This document shows positions 34,890 through 45,800 of a stretch of 64,000 bases of DNA, one piece after another. Both the position numbers and the translations under genes were made by a program. A model generated the notes under the pieces. It was given only the letters and a program-made list of their open reading frames with translations, did no database searches and had not been told where the DNA came from. The stretch comes from Kingdonia uniflora. Its lineage: Eukaryota > Streptophyta > Magnoliopsida > Ranunculales > Circaeasteraceae. The stretch lies in contig JACGCM010002784.1 of assembly GCA_014058105.1 (NCBI GenBank), positions 1,054,001 through 1,118,000 of the forward strand, given 5' to 3'. Numbering within the stretch: position 1 is the stretch's first letter; the number at the start of each line of letters is the position of its first letter.

Positions 34890-35457
34890 TGTAATAGCCT
34901 AATTCGGGGATTCGGACTTAGCCTTTACACCATTTATACGCAGAATGTTCAAGCATAATAGATAACAAACAACAAGATGGTTTAGCATGGAAAACCTTTG
35001 AATAGGTTAAAAACCATAACCTTTCTTGAGGATTTTGAGAAAGTGATGGTGATCTTATTGAGATTTCTAATCTATTACAATAAGTATTCTAAGAATGTAA
35101 GATAACGGAGTAAGAACTTTTTTGTATCGAATGTTCCGTCCTTCATCTGTAGTTCTTCAGGTCTCTTTATAGGTCCTCCAATATGACCGTTTGACGACCA
35201 TAAATTCAATTAATGATGGACATTACAAAGTGTATATGAGATATTCTTTGACCAGATTATGTAACATTCTAATCTTTGCTACTATACAACGGCTCTAATT
35301 CTGACTGTATGCTTTGTGCAGATCAAAATGTTGGTATAGAGGTCAAAAGTTATGTCTCGAACTGAGGAAAGTTGGTCATGTTTTTAGTAGTACTTCATGT
35401 ATATTGATGAGATCGAGGACGAAGCTTGAGTCTGAGATAAGAAATAATCTATTACCA
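34890..35457 (-). repeat. 3' LTR of Tat copy 3
   Basis: It aligns end to end with 49120-49685. On the minus strand the start reads ggTAATAGATTATTTC rather than TGTAATAGCC, so the U3 edge has decayed. A TATA element in the middle (CCTATAAAGAG on the minus strand) is shared by both LTRs. Confidence 0.9.
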
Positions 35458-35720
35458 AACGGATCTCAACCAATAGTATGAGTATCATTACAGATAAGTG
35501 GTGTTGATTAAGAAACTTGTGCTGTATATGTTTCCTGACATTGTTGTCTTATTTCTGATTATGTCATGTACTCTATTGTTGTGGCTGAAAGCTCGTATGT
35601 AGTTCGAAGAAGAGGCATGAACTCGAGATGCGAAATATGCCACTACAACCGCCCCCTCTCAGCCAACAGTACGAGAAACATTGTAGGCGAGTGGTGCTGG
35701 TTGAGAAGTATCATTAAATG
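35458..35720 (-). repeat. Tandem duplication spanning 3'UTR, polypurine tract and LTR start
   Basis: In element orientation a block 'UTR - purine tract - TGTAGTGGCATATTTCGC' ends at about 35458-35660. It resembles the next block, 'UTR - degenerate purine tract - TAATAGATTATTTC', which begins the LTR. Example pairs: ctcaaccaatagtatgag with ctcagccaacagtacgag, and agtggtgttgattaagaa with agtggtgctggttgagaa. The period is about 190 bp. The intact purine tract GAGAGGGGGC is at 35651-35660, not at the LTR edge. Confidence 0.65.
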
Positions 35721-35879
35721 CTAGAGTAAATATCTGAGATTCATTTCCAATATATATTCATGAATTTTGTTGGTGTCCGTTGGGCTTCCTAAAACCAATG
35801 ACTGTAGTCAAATGTTGTTACATAGGGAATTTTTTTGACGTTGGGAATTTGAAGAGTTTGCTTTGAATGCTGATCCAAG

Positions 35880-35887
35880 TATAAAAG
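35880..35887 (+). promoter_or_regulatory. TATA box of small antisense ORF (copy 3, first)
   Basis: aagtataaaaggcac has its TATA 79 bp before the ATG at 35959, as in copy 1. Confidence 0.5.
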
Positions 35888-35958
35888 GCACTCTCAATTA
35901 AGTGGCAGGAGCAAACCTTCATCTCTGATCTCTGCCTTCTTTGTTTACTGTGGCAAAA

Positions 35959-36147
35959 ATGGTGACAACTAGGACTTAGGCCCGAGAGTCTAGGATTCGA
36001 AGGAAGATGGAGGAATTGCAGATTAGGTACTTTGGTTACCAACTGTTGCATCTGCCTACTCCAATTCTTGTTTCTCCCACTTTTTATCATATGTCATATA
36101 AAGAAGTGATGGAGGTAGGGGATGACCACTTCCAAATGGTACATTGA
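35959..36147 (+). pseudogene. Small antisense ORF of copy 3, first (one stop)
   Basis: MVTTRT, then a TAG, then ARESRIRRKMEELQIRYFGYQ and PILVSPTFYHMSYKEVMEVGDDHFQMVH to a TGA at 36147. The order basic helix, PIL..TF.., MxxG loosely parallels ORF A of copy 1. The M-V-x-T-R-(S/T) start also matches the second ORF at 37140. Unknown function. Confidence 0.45.
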
Positions 36148-37060
36148 CATCTGAGGTGGAACGTTGTAACGGTCTTCGGTTACTAGTGGACGAAGCTGTT
36201 GCAACTGAAGATGAAGCGGCTGGCGTTCGACCAAGGGAGTCTCGTTGATACCCTGCTAATGAGTGGGTCTTATTAAAGAAATGAGGCCTTCCGTCTATCT
36301 CTAGCATGCAAGGAGGTGATGAGGATGTAGAAGATCATTTTCTTCCATGGACCATAGCTCTTTGTCCATGAAGAAGATCTTTCTCTGTGATGTCTGGTTC
36401 TAACTTCCTTGAGTCTTGCAGCATGGGATCAAAGCTTGGAATCTGCCTATTCTGTTGACTCTTCATGCCAAGAAAAATTTCGAGCTAATACTTGATGTAA
36501 ATTGAAGTAATCAGTAAAATCTCTATACTCTTCTGTAAAGTATTTTGTAATGGAAACTTTTGGATTGAATAAAATATTTGTGTTTTGTTATGAGGATACT
36601 TTGTCTCGAGCTTATTTGTTTTACTTTCTGTTTGTAACATAGGCCTTGGTAACATAAATGTTTAGGTATCATGAGTATGAAAGGAAAATGGTAGTGAGAG
36701 TTGAGGTAAAATTTAGAGGTGGTCGAGAATGTGATAGAGAGGAACAACTTGTTTGGAAATACTGGTATAGAGGAGGTCGAGCTATTTATGCAAACTGGAT
36801 GTCAGATTTATGCGAACTGTAAGACAGAGTTGATATGTAGCTGTGTGTGCAACTACTGGATTGGTTATCATCTTGTTTGTTGCCATTTTGATATGTGTCC
36901 GTACAAAATATGAGGAAATACGTTATGATATGGAAACAAAGAGCTGTCGTAATATTTCTGTAACAGATGCTGAACTTTTGTCGTTCCACAAATATTGCTC
37001 GAATAATATATTTTTCTTATGAATCAGTTGGGTAATATGTTCACAAATCTTTTTGGTGGC
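36148..37060. other. Spacer between the small antisense ORFs of copy 3
   Basis: I see no supported gene. Opposed ORFs of 60-83 codons overlap here without motifs. Confidence 0.35.
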
Positions 37061-37067
37061 TATAAAA
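37061..37067 (+). promoter_or_regulatory. TATA box of small antisense ORF (copy 3, second)
   Basis: ggctataaaatcagg, 79 bp before the ATG at 37140, the same spacing as its relatives. Confidence 0.5.
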
Positions 37068-37139
37068 TCAGGAATCGCGGCTGGTATGAGTTGTATCTTC
37101 TACGGGGGTAATCATTCTCTGGAGGTAGTGTGACTAACC

Positions 37140-37310
37140 ATGGTGAGGACTCGCTCTCAGTATGCGCGGCGTGCTCAATATGCCGTAGATGGTCATTTTC
37201 AGATCAAGGTTGCCGAACTTTGTGAGCGTTATTTTCATGAAAGAGGATGTAAGGGTAGCAAATGGAAAGATAATTCTGTGTGGGAAACCAAGCCATTGGG
37301 GTTGCTTTAG
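37140..37310 (+). CDS. Small antisense ORF of copy 3, second (56 aa)
   Basis: It is an open frame from MVRTRSQYARRAQYAVDGHF through KVAELCERYFHERGCKGSKW to WETKPLGLL and TAG. It is basic at the N-terminus and probably shortened relative to ORF B of copy 1. No known domain. The preserved start context and TATA spacing are the main support. Confidence 0.45.
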   Translation: MVRTRSQYARRAQYAVDGHFQIKVAELCERYFHERGCKGSKWKDNSVWETKPLGLL

Positions 37311-37798
37311 ATGTAACTGGGGAGCTCGGTAAGCTTGACTTTAGGAAACTCGTTAGAAGTAATCTACGATTGGAGTATTCTGTGGTTGGGTTTAAATAAT
37401 TGTATCATGAGTGGTTGTGAGAGAATAAAGTATTTGATGTCTCGATCTTCTTGAAATAATAAAGTATTCTATTTTACTTTTTGTGTACGGATATTATGGG
37501 AGACAACAGTAGGATTTTTCCAACTGTATTGATATCATCAAAATTTGAAAATTGAGCTATTTTAGGAATGCTGTACGATCTTGTTAGAGTATAAAAATAA
37601 GGTGATTGGTCGTTTTGTACTATATTGAGGAAAATGTGTAGTACTTTGATTGGTAGACAATAGGGATAGGCGTGATGACAGTAGACATTATTATAGAAGT
37701 CATGATGATGTTTTAAAATGAAAAGACGTGCCTATGGAACCAGTAGGGATGGCTGACGCGTATCAGAAAGAGCCATTGTTTCATAAACCTAGGGAGAG

Positions 37799-37806
37799 TA
37801 TAAATA
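37799..37806 (+). promoter_or_regulatory. TATA box of the copy 3 main antisense gene
   Basis: gagtataaatacttg is followed by a CT-rich leader typical of plant promoters. It lies about 220 bp before the predicted first donor (38023). This is the counterpart of the copy 1 TATA at 8235. Confidence 0.5.
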
Positions 37807-40800
37807 CTTGACTCTCTCTCCCTCATAAATTATCTACAGTTGCAGGGAGAGAAAAAAGTGGTTCAAATCTTATTGTCAAGGAGAGGAGAGGCTTGAGTGC
37901 TGAGTGTGATTTGGGAAAGAGATCATCATCAAGTGATAAAAAATTATCGGAGAGAAGACGGGATCGCTCCTTTTCAAAAAGACGTCTAGGCAAAGCAGAT
38001 GATTACTATTTTACAAGTACAGGTTGGTAATGTAAAACTATGTCTGTTTGATTTGTGAGTAATTTGTGATTTGGTAATATATATGATTTAGTAATCTGTA
38101 TAAGTGTTTTGAATATGTGGGTTTTGTTTGGAGAATTCGACAGTTCCTTGAGAGAGGCTTGTAGTGTAGGCTGTGTTGTATGTATATGTTGCCTGTAGAG
38201 AGAGAAAATATTTGTGTTTATGAAGAAAAGGGAATTTTGAAATGATTTATTTTTTACCATTTTGTTTTGGGAATTAGAAAATAGACATGTTGACTGGGTA
38301 GAAGGTGGGTCTGTTTTTACTATTTGTAGTATAGCGATAATGATAAAATATGTCTCTGTATCTGTAGGTTTAGTATGCGCTCTAAACCTAGTATTCCTGC
38401 TAGTAAATTTGTAGTCTCGTCCGATTCCGCGGAAACATCGTCTTCAGGGAGGGGGGACGAGTGTAGTATAATGAAGGAAACTGTTAATAGTGTGAGGATG
38501 ACTATAGAGGTGGTGGGGCCCAGTAGATATGGGGGCGTGAAAGAGAAGGAGGAAAAAAAGGATAAAGAGAGAGTTCTTGTCATATACCCAGAGGGAGTGG
38601 ATATAGGGAAAGAGGTACTTGAATAATAAAAAGAAATTACAGGGAGAATGAGGGTGTTACGTGGAGGACCAAGGTGTCTGGTTTAGAGCCTATGTCTCCA
38701 GAAAAGGGGAGGAAACAATATACTATCAAGCTCCATGTTTGGAAAAGTAGAATAAGGATAGAGGTATTAGTGAGGGCTTAACCTCTCGTATTACAATGGG
38801 CTTGGGTTATCAGGCCTGAGGGGAAGATTTTTGTTTTTCATGAATCAGGTCGTATACGTCCTTAGAATTCTGTTGACCTACTTTCAGAAAGGGGTTATGA
38901 ATGTGTTACAGTGCTGCCCTGCCTAGTTAAATGAGAATGTTTATAAGATGATGAGGGTATGTGATGCACTAAATGAAAAATGGAGGAAGGAATAACTGCA
39001 AAGTATATCGCAGCTGAATATGTGTTAAAGTTTTATCAATGGAAGTATATGGAAAGTCGAAATAGTGGTTTCCTGTATAGTGATTCAGCGAGGCCGAAAT
39101 TCTTTGACTTTGAATCTACTGGTAGACCATGGATGGACCACCTTGTGTGGGTAGAGGGGAACTGTATGAGGGTTCCAGATGAACCGGCACTCAAACTGAA
39201 TCATATATATTATAATCCGAGTAAGTAATGTTGACCAATCTCCAAATAGCCTATAAAACATGTCTTAGTACTATTGTATAATGTGTTGCTCTATTTATGT
39301 ACAGAACCTAAACCGTTGGCTACCCCGGATAATACCAGCCTATTTGATTATGTTGCTTGAGATCAGGATGAGCTAACAGACGAACTTAGTGAATTGGGTA
39401 TCCAAAGACACAAAAGGGCAGATTCGGTAGCACCCAAAGTTCATCGAGCTCAAGAAAAACGAGTTATGGCCTAAGGAAAAATTGTGGAGACCGTTGTTGA
39501 CGTGCTTAATCCTCCACTTCCTGCACCTCAGAATACTAAATAAATTACTCGTAAGGTTTAAAGGCCAGTACAACAGAGCACCTCAGCTACTGGGGTTGTG
39601 CTCAGTGAATAAGAGATCATAAAGCCTGTTACTGACGGTGTAGAGGAAAAACCTAAAGTGAGCGTGTCCGCTCTTGGGGAGGCTGAAAGGAGTTCATTAA
39701 AGTGAAAATCGTATTTAGAGGAGGTCAGTCACCAAACTAACTCTCATTCTATGGCCAAGATGAAATAGTTGGAGCAGATATACTGTCGTATGGCCGGGAC
39801 GAACTCACAGTAGCTCGAGGATGAGTACCTTGAGCATATGTTCGCTGTTTGTGGTCAAAAATTGTTACTTGATGTTGTCTTCGAACTAAGTGAAACTGTT
39901 GAACTGACTCTTCTTTTGTGTTTGTACTGACAGCCCTCAACGCAGCTGAAGGGGGCAAGATAATGTCTGAAAAAGAGGAACCATGAATTTGACACTCTGA
40001 CGACAAATTTTGAGGCTTAGTCAGCTCGCGTGAAAGAGCTCGAGGATGACCTTTTGTTGGAGAGAGAGAGGAGGGCTGCAGATGCTACTTTGGCTATAGA
40101 AAAGTATAGTGATCTGTCAAAGCATGACAAGCTCATGACTGATGCGGTTGCAGCAGCCTTAGTAGAAAAAGACCACTTTATTCAATCATACTATTCTTTT
40201 GGATTGAGTGTTAATGATGTGGAGCTGACCCAGAGTGGTAGATATGAAGAGATAGAGTTCCCTGCTGAGGTCGAGGAGGAAGAGATGGCTGGTGATGTTG
40301 TTGGTTTGCCTGAAAAAGTGCCAGACCTTCCTCCAGGCAATACAGAGCCAGTCCATACTATGGAACAAATAGTAGACCCTCTGGTGGAACGTGCTGAAAC
40401 AGGTCCCTCTCCGGGGAAGACACAAAAATATCCTTCTGAGGTAGACATTAACAAGCATTTTTAAGCGTTCTGTGGTATCATGTCTAATGTTTTTCAATTC
40501 GCTTGATTTGGATGTGATAGTGCTCTGTATAATCGTACATTGTTTTCATTTTGAGTGATGTTTTGAAATATGTTTTTCGTGAATGTTTGTATTGAAATCA
40601 ATTATCTGTAATCTATTTAGAAGATAGAGCATTTGAGAAAAACAAACTCTGAATTAGAGAAGTCGTTGAGTAAGACAAGGGACTTCGTAGCTCGTATTCA
40701 ACAGGTACTTAACAAAACTGAATATTAGAGAAGACAATTTAAGTTGAATTCAGAGAAAACCTTTAAAGAGTTATATGATCTGTATTGCAGATATGCTAAG

Positions 40801-43209
40801 ATAAAAGTAAAGAGAGACGATGTGTTAAGAAAGGAAGAGGAAAGTTGGATATTAGAACGAAAGCCAAAAGAATTGACTTATTTTAATGACCCAAGTGATA
40901 AAGCGAGATGCTAGAGTATGCTAGTAGCTATGACCTTGTATTTTGAGGTTGAAGTAGATAGTGAACGAGGGTTAAAAGAAGCTTATATTGAGATTTTGAG
41001 GGAAAGAGGTACAGTTCTGGACCCAACTCGAGTTATGTTTTTAGCTCAAGAAGCACACAATTATCATAGTTTAGAGGCAAAAAAATGTTCTGCTCGAGTT
41101 GGTGTGTCTGTTATATGGGGTGATCTAGAACCTTTATCTGATATGTTTGACTTTATGTAGGATCGGAGGGCCATAAGAATTGTATTATTTAAGATAAGAA
41201 AAGAGCAAATAGAGGTCCAAAAGTAATTAGAGGGTGAATTAAAGGGGTTACAGGCTGAGCTATTGCAATACGTGGGTTAAAAGATTTCTTTAGCAACGCG
41301 GCTGTCAAAAGAAATGGCTGTTCGAATGAAGGTAGAAGCGGATGTGAGGGCTTTAGGTATATTACAGAAAAATACATGCCAGCGGTTGTACAAAGCAAAA
41401 GATATTGAAGGAGCACCTATACCTATCGCGAGCAAAAGTTGCTGATCGAGCAAAGTATGAGCGTTACATAGACAGTGTTATTGAGTTTTATGGGGGAGAA
41501 CTATCTAGGGCAGAGAACATATTTAGGAAGTTTGTAGAGGAATGTAAGAAGGAACTTGAAGTGGAAAATGCCAGGGCAGAAAACTTGTGGTTTACCCGAG
41601 GTGAAGGAGAAATTGTTGGGGAACAACCCATTCCTAGGTCGTGGGAGGAGTCCTCAGAAGAGGAGGAGGAGGAGGTCAAGAGTCGGATGCCCCGAACGCG
41701 GCGTAAATAATGCCAGTAGGAGGTTATGACCTTTACCATGCTGGTAAATGTGCATGCATCGAATAAGAAGATAGTGAGAGACAAGGTGCAGTCATCTCAT
41801 GTCCAGAAGAGTCACCAATATAGTACTCTTATTTTCCTTTGACCTGTCCTTCGTACTGCTTGATGATAAATGTAATCAATTTTTTGTGAGAATAGAATGA
41901 TATAACAAACTTACTTAGATACCACGTTCTTGATGTAATCTTGTCAACTGTTATATGTGCTCTTTTGATATGAGGAACTATTATAAACGTAATCTGTTAT
42001 GATAGGTGAAACTGACTGTTATACAAAGTCGGTGCGACACATTACGTGCCAAGAATGAACAAATGAATGCTGAGCTAAGATTGAGCTGGGGTGCCCGAAA
42101 AAGTGTTATTGAAGCAAAAGAAAAATTGAGGGCGGAGATGTCGAAAGAACGAAATGTAGTAACCCTCTTGATTAATACTCTTCAAGATAAAGAGGCGGTA
42201 CTGGCTGTCAGTTTGAGAAAGATAGAGAGTTTAGATGAAGAGATAAGAAAAAAGGGTTTTGAAGTTGGAAGTAGCTCAGAACAAGCTAGTCAACAAGATG
42301 CTGAATTGATGTATGCGCGAACACAAATTACATAACTGTTAGTCGCGTTAGAGGGGAAGGAAATAATGTGAAGGAGTTACAGTTTTAAGCTAATATGCTC
42401 GAGGTGGAGATAAGCGACGTTCGAGCTCGTGCTCGCAAATACAAAGTATTGTGGTTGGTTACTGAGATGATGGCAAAGAAGATAAAGAAGGTATGTGCCC
42501 AATAGAATGAAGTCATTAAAAATGATTGGAATAAAATATGTGAGCTAGAGCAGATTGTTCGAATGCGGTATCTGGATATCTAAGAATATCAATCCGAAAA
42601 TAACATACTTCGCAACGCGAATACGACGCGAAATAAGGATCTGTTGTGGTTGGAGGTATGTTACGATGGAAAGAGGGTAGAATGTGAAGGTAATAAAGCG
42701 TCAATATCTTTGATTTGCCATATGGACGAATTTATGATAGTGTTTGAAGCTCAGAATTTGGATTTGTGTCGTGCAAAATGACGAGTAGACAATTGTTGTG
42801 AGCAACTGGAAACCGCAATCAAGGAAGCGCAGCATAAGCTGAGTAAATTCCTTCTTAGCAAATAAATTAAAAATAAGGCCGGTGATAGTCACGAGAGATA
42901 AATGGTGGTTGCAACATCATTCTTTATGACAGAATTGAAGAGATTAAAAGCTGAAAGTAAGAGGGTATACGATGGTTTGATTGCCCAAGGTGTAGAATGT
43001 GAGATAGAGGTAATCCGGTATGAATATTTACAACCCATGATTACCAGAATTTGATCTTTCAAACAGAGCATGGTTAGAAAGGGAAAGAAAATTATTGTGG
43101 GGAGAATGTCAGAATTCATGCGTCGGCGGTTATATAGAAGTATTGTATGGGACACGGCAGGACCCTCTAATGTTGGTAATGATTTAAGTGATAACTCTAG
43201 TGAAGAATG
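37799..43209 (+). pseudogene. Main antisense gene of copy 3 (transposon-like domain plus very long coiled coil)
   Basis: First exon to tacag|GTTGG at 38023. The acceptor ctgtag at 38367 leads to the ATG at 38375 (MRSKPSIPASKFVV). After a damaged stretch, 38980-39220 reads EEGITAKYIAAEYVLKFYQWK and FFDFESTGRPWMDHLVWVEGNC, alignable to copies 1 and 2. An 84-bp intron (39221-39304) sits at the homologous place. Long heptad-rich exons follow: KELEDDLLLERERRAADATLA (40030), ESERGLKEAYIEILRERG-like sequence (40918-41160), 41405-41710, and EAKEKLRAEMSKERN (42006-42335). The last exon, from 42902 (MVVATSFFMTELKRLKAESK), matches the copy 2 end. Stops and frameshifts are present. Function unknown. Confidence 0.7.
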
Positions 43210-43389
43210 AGGAATGTGATTATGTTGTATGTATATGAAATAAGGATAAAAATATAGATGTATGAAGAAATAGTTATGGACGAAACAGTTAACTGTACTA
43301 ACTGTGAAAGGTACCAGTGATAATGTATGCAAGGCAGCGTGATATGTGATCGATTCAACCAAAGTGGTAAATAATCTGCGATGTATGAG

Positions 43390-43749
43390 ATGATCAGTTT
43401 GGCTGAAGCAATAAATGGTCTATAATGTATTTGGATGATCGGTTTGGCCAGAGAAACAATTGATCTATAATATATTTAAATGATTGATTTCGCCGAAGTA
43501 ATGAACGATCTGTAATGTATTTAGATAATCAGTTTGGCCGAAGCAACAAATGATCTGTAATGTATTTAGATGATCAGTTTGGTCGAATCAATAAATGATC
43601 TGCAATGTATTTAGATGATCGATTTGGCCAAAGCAACAAACGATCTGTAATATATTTAGATGATCAATTTGGCCGAAGCAACAAACGATCTGTAATGTAT
43701 TTAGATGACCAGTTTGGCCAGAGCAACAAACGATCTGTAATCTGTATAT
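43390..43749. repeat. Tandem array of eight 45-bp units, 3' UTR of copy 3
   Basis: Units start with atgatcagtttgg(c) at 43390, 43435, 43480, 43525, 43570, 43615, 43660 and 43705, exactly 45 bp apart, with several substitutions each. Because 45 is a multiple of three, a minus-strand frame reads repeated LQIVCCFGQIDHLNT peptides. I consider this a by-product. Position between integrase and antisense gene equals the arrays of copies 1 and 2. Confidence 0.92.
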
Positions 43750-44004
43750 AAAAGTATTTGTTGAAGAAGTACTGTAATATAGTTCAATCGAACACAAGTA
43801 CTTTAATGGTGTAAGATTAACATACAGCGAATATGTTAGATAGAGTACTATATGGCATTGTAGAAAGTACTCAGATGTATGTAGATCAAACATAAGTCTT
43901 TTATTGATGTGAGATCGTCTTACGAAATGATAGATTGATTGAAGAAAAGTACACTGTAACAGATTTGTTATCTGCGATACAACTTCAGTCTTTTTGTGTT
44001 TTAA

Positions 44005-45060
44005 AGATTAGGTATGCGCTCGTCATGCTCAATGGCGAGGTCGTAGGAACTGAGGCCGCTTTTTTTTATAACGATAAAAGGACCTTCCCAGTTTTCAGAT
44101 AATTTCCCTGCGTTGACCTCTTTATAATGTTTGAAAATTTCTCGGGGACCAGATCCTTGATTTCAAACTCTCTATGACGAACGCGTTTGTTATAAGATCG
44201 GGCTAAAGATTGGTGATACCTTTTCAAATCATGATTGTTCTGTCCTAAGTCTCCACAATCCAATTCATATTACATGCCAACTGGAATTCGTTTTCTTTAT
44301 CGGTCATGGTAGGGTCGCGAATAGGGTGATGATACTGAGTAGGGATGATTGCCTATGTACCGTAAGCTAGGAGGAATGGCGTGCATCCAGTTAAAACTCG
44401 AAGTGTAGTTTGATAAGCCCATAACACATGTGGTAATTCAATGACCCAATTGCCCTTCTTATCTGCCAAACGCTTTTTGATCCCATCCATGATAGTACAA
44501 TTCGTGATTTTGGCTTGACCATTCCCTTGTAGGTAATTTAAATTTAAAGGAGAATGTATGATGTTGTGTTGATTGAGAAATTTGATGACTTTGGTGCCAA
44601 CGAAATGAGGTCCATTGTCGATCCTGATGAGATGGGGGCAGCCAAAATGGATAATAATGTTTTCCCAGATGAACTTGATGACTTCATCTTCTCGTGTGCA
44701 ACACAGAGGAACTGTTTCAACCCACTTAGTGAAGTAATCCATTGCGACTAACAGATGTTTTTGTATTTCTGGTACGGTAGGAAATTTGCCGACAAGGTCG
44801 AGGTCCCATCTTTTAAATGGCCATAGAATATTGCTGGAATGGAGTTCCAAGGCTGGAGCTCGTATTTGGGGACCATGACGTTGACCGGCATCGCATTTTC
44901 TTACGAATTTAATGTCTTGAGCTTTCATTTTAGGCCAGAAGACGCGAGTTTGATGGCTCAATTTGCTAGAGATCTTCTTACTGTGTGGGAACCATAAGTA
45001 GCTTCATGTAGTTCGTGTTCGAATTTTTCAGCTTCTTTGAGGGATAATCATTCGAGATAT
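44005..45060 (-). pseudogene. Integrase, copy 3, with Glu-to-Lys at the third catalytic position
   Basis: The largest open frame (44353-44961) holds the zinc-region end CDAGQRHG (first Cys of CxxC kept, second Cys replaced), WPFKRWDLDLVGKFP, AMDYFTKWVETVPL, LIRIDNGPHF with the Asp kept, and HVLWAYQTTLRVLTGCTPFLLAYGT. The expected QGNGQAE reads QGNGQAKITN, so the catalytic Glu is Lys. The C-terminal extension runs through the frame 44066-44263. A stop separates the two frames. Confidence 0.9.
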
Positions 45061-45800
45061 GGTCTTGTGACCAAAATCTTGTATAAGAAGCCGTTTTCCA
45101 AGGTGTGGCATTTAACATTATCAAGTATGCGTCTTTTTTTAGTGGGGTCTTGAGGAAGTTCGCCGTCGAATTTATTTTTGGTCCCGATATACTTGAGGAA
45201 AGGTCATCTCCAATCGCCCTCATTCTCTTCAACGCCCCTAGTATTAACAAAAATTGAGCTTATGATGTTAATATTAAGGGTTGATAATACTTCGATCTTG
45301 AGATATCGAGCTTCTGAGCCAAGGACTCCTGTGAGATATGCGAGGGAATTAGATGTCTATTTTCCCCGCGCCGCAAATGCTTGATAGAAATTTTCTTGAA
45401 TCTATTTATTCTATCGGCTACTGCGGCTGTGCAATTTATCATTTTTCTATTTATCTGGAATTTTTCTGTCTAATGGATTACAATTAGTAAAGTTTATAGA
45501 CAACTCGAATACTCCAATCTCTAGAGCCATATCTAGACCGTAAATCATTGCCTCATACTCGGCTACATTGTTGGTATCTTCAAAATTCAATCAGATTGCC
45601 TATTTGATTCTGATGCCTATTAAAGGATGTTATCCCTTTTGAGTTATTCAGTCTGCCCTTTTCTCGAGCTGTTCTTCATGAATTTATGTACAGTCATCTT
45701 CCCAGTCAGGATCTTCGACGAGGAAATCCACAAGGAAATCTGCTACGGCCTGACCCTTTTCAGAATGTTTAGGTTCAAAATAGGTGTCATACTCGCCAAG
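45061..45800 (-). pseudogene. Archaeal-type RNase H and integrase zinc leader, copy 3
   Basis: Minus-strand pieces include NNVAEYEAMIYGLDMALEIG (about 45560), SNSLAYLTGVLGSEARYLKIEVLS (about 45300) and HELHEATYGSHTVRRSL (about 45010). Frames are broken by multiple stops. They match the second RNase H of copies 1 and 2. Confidence 0.8.

Noticed and set aside
43390..43749. Possible CRISPR array
   Set aside because: The units are contiguous tandem repeats without unique spacers, inside a plant retrotransposon.
43588..43893. Minus-strand ORF with a 15-residue repeated peptide
   Set aside because: The 45-bp array is a multiple of three, so any frame without a stop in one unit stays open. It lies outside gag-pol and has no start context.
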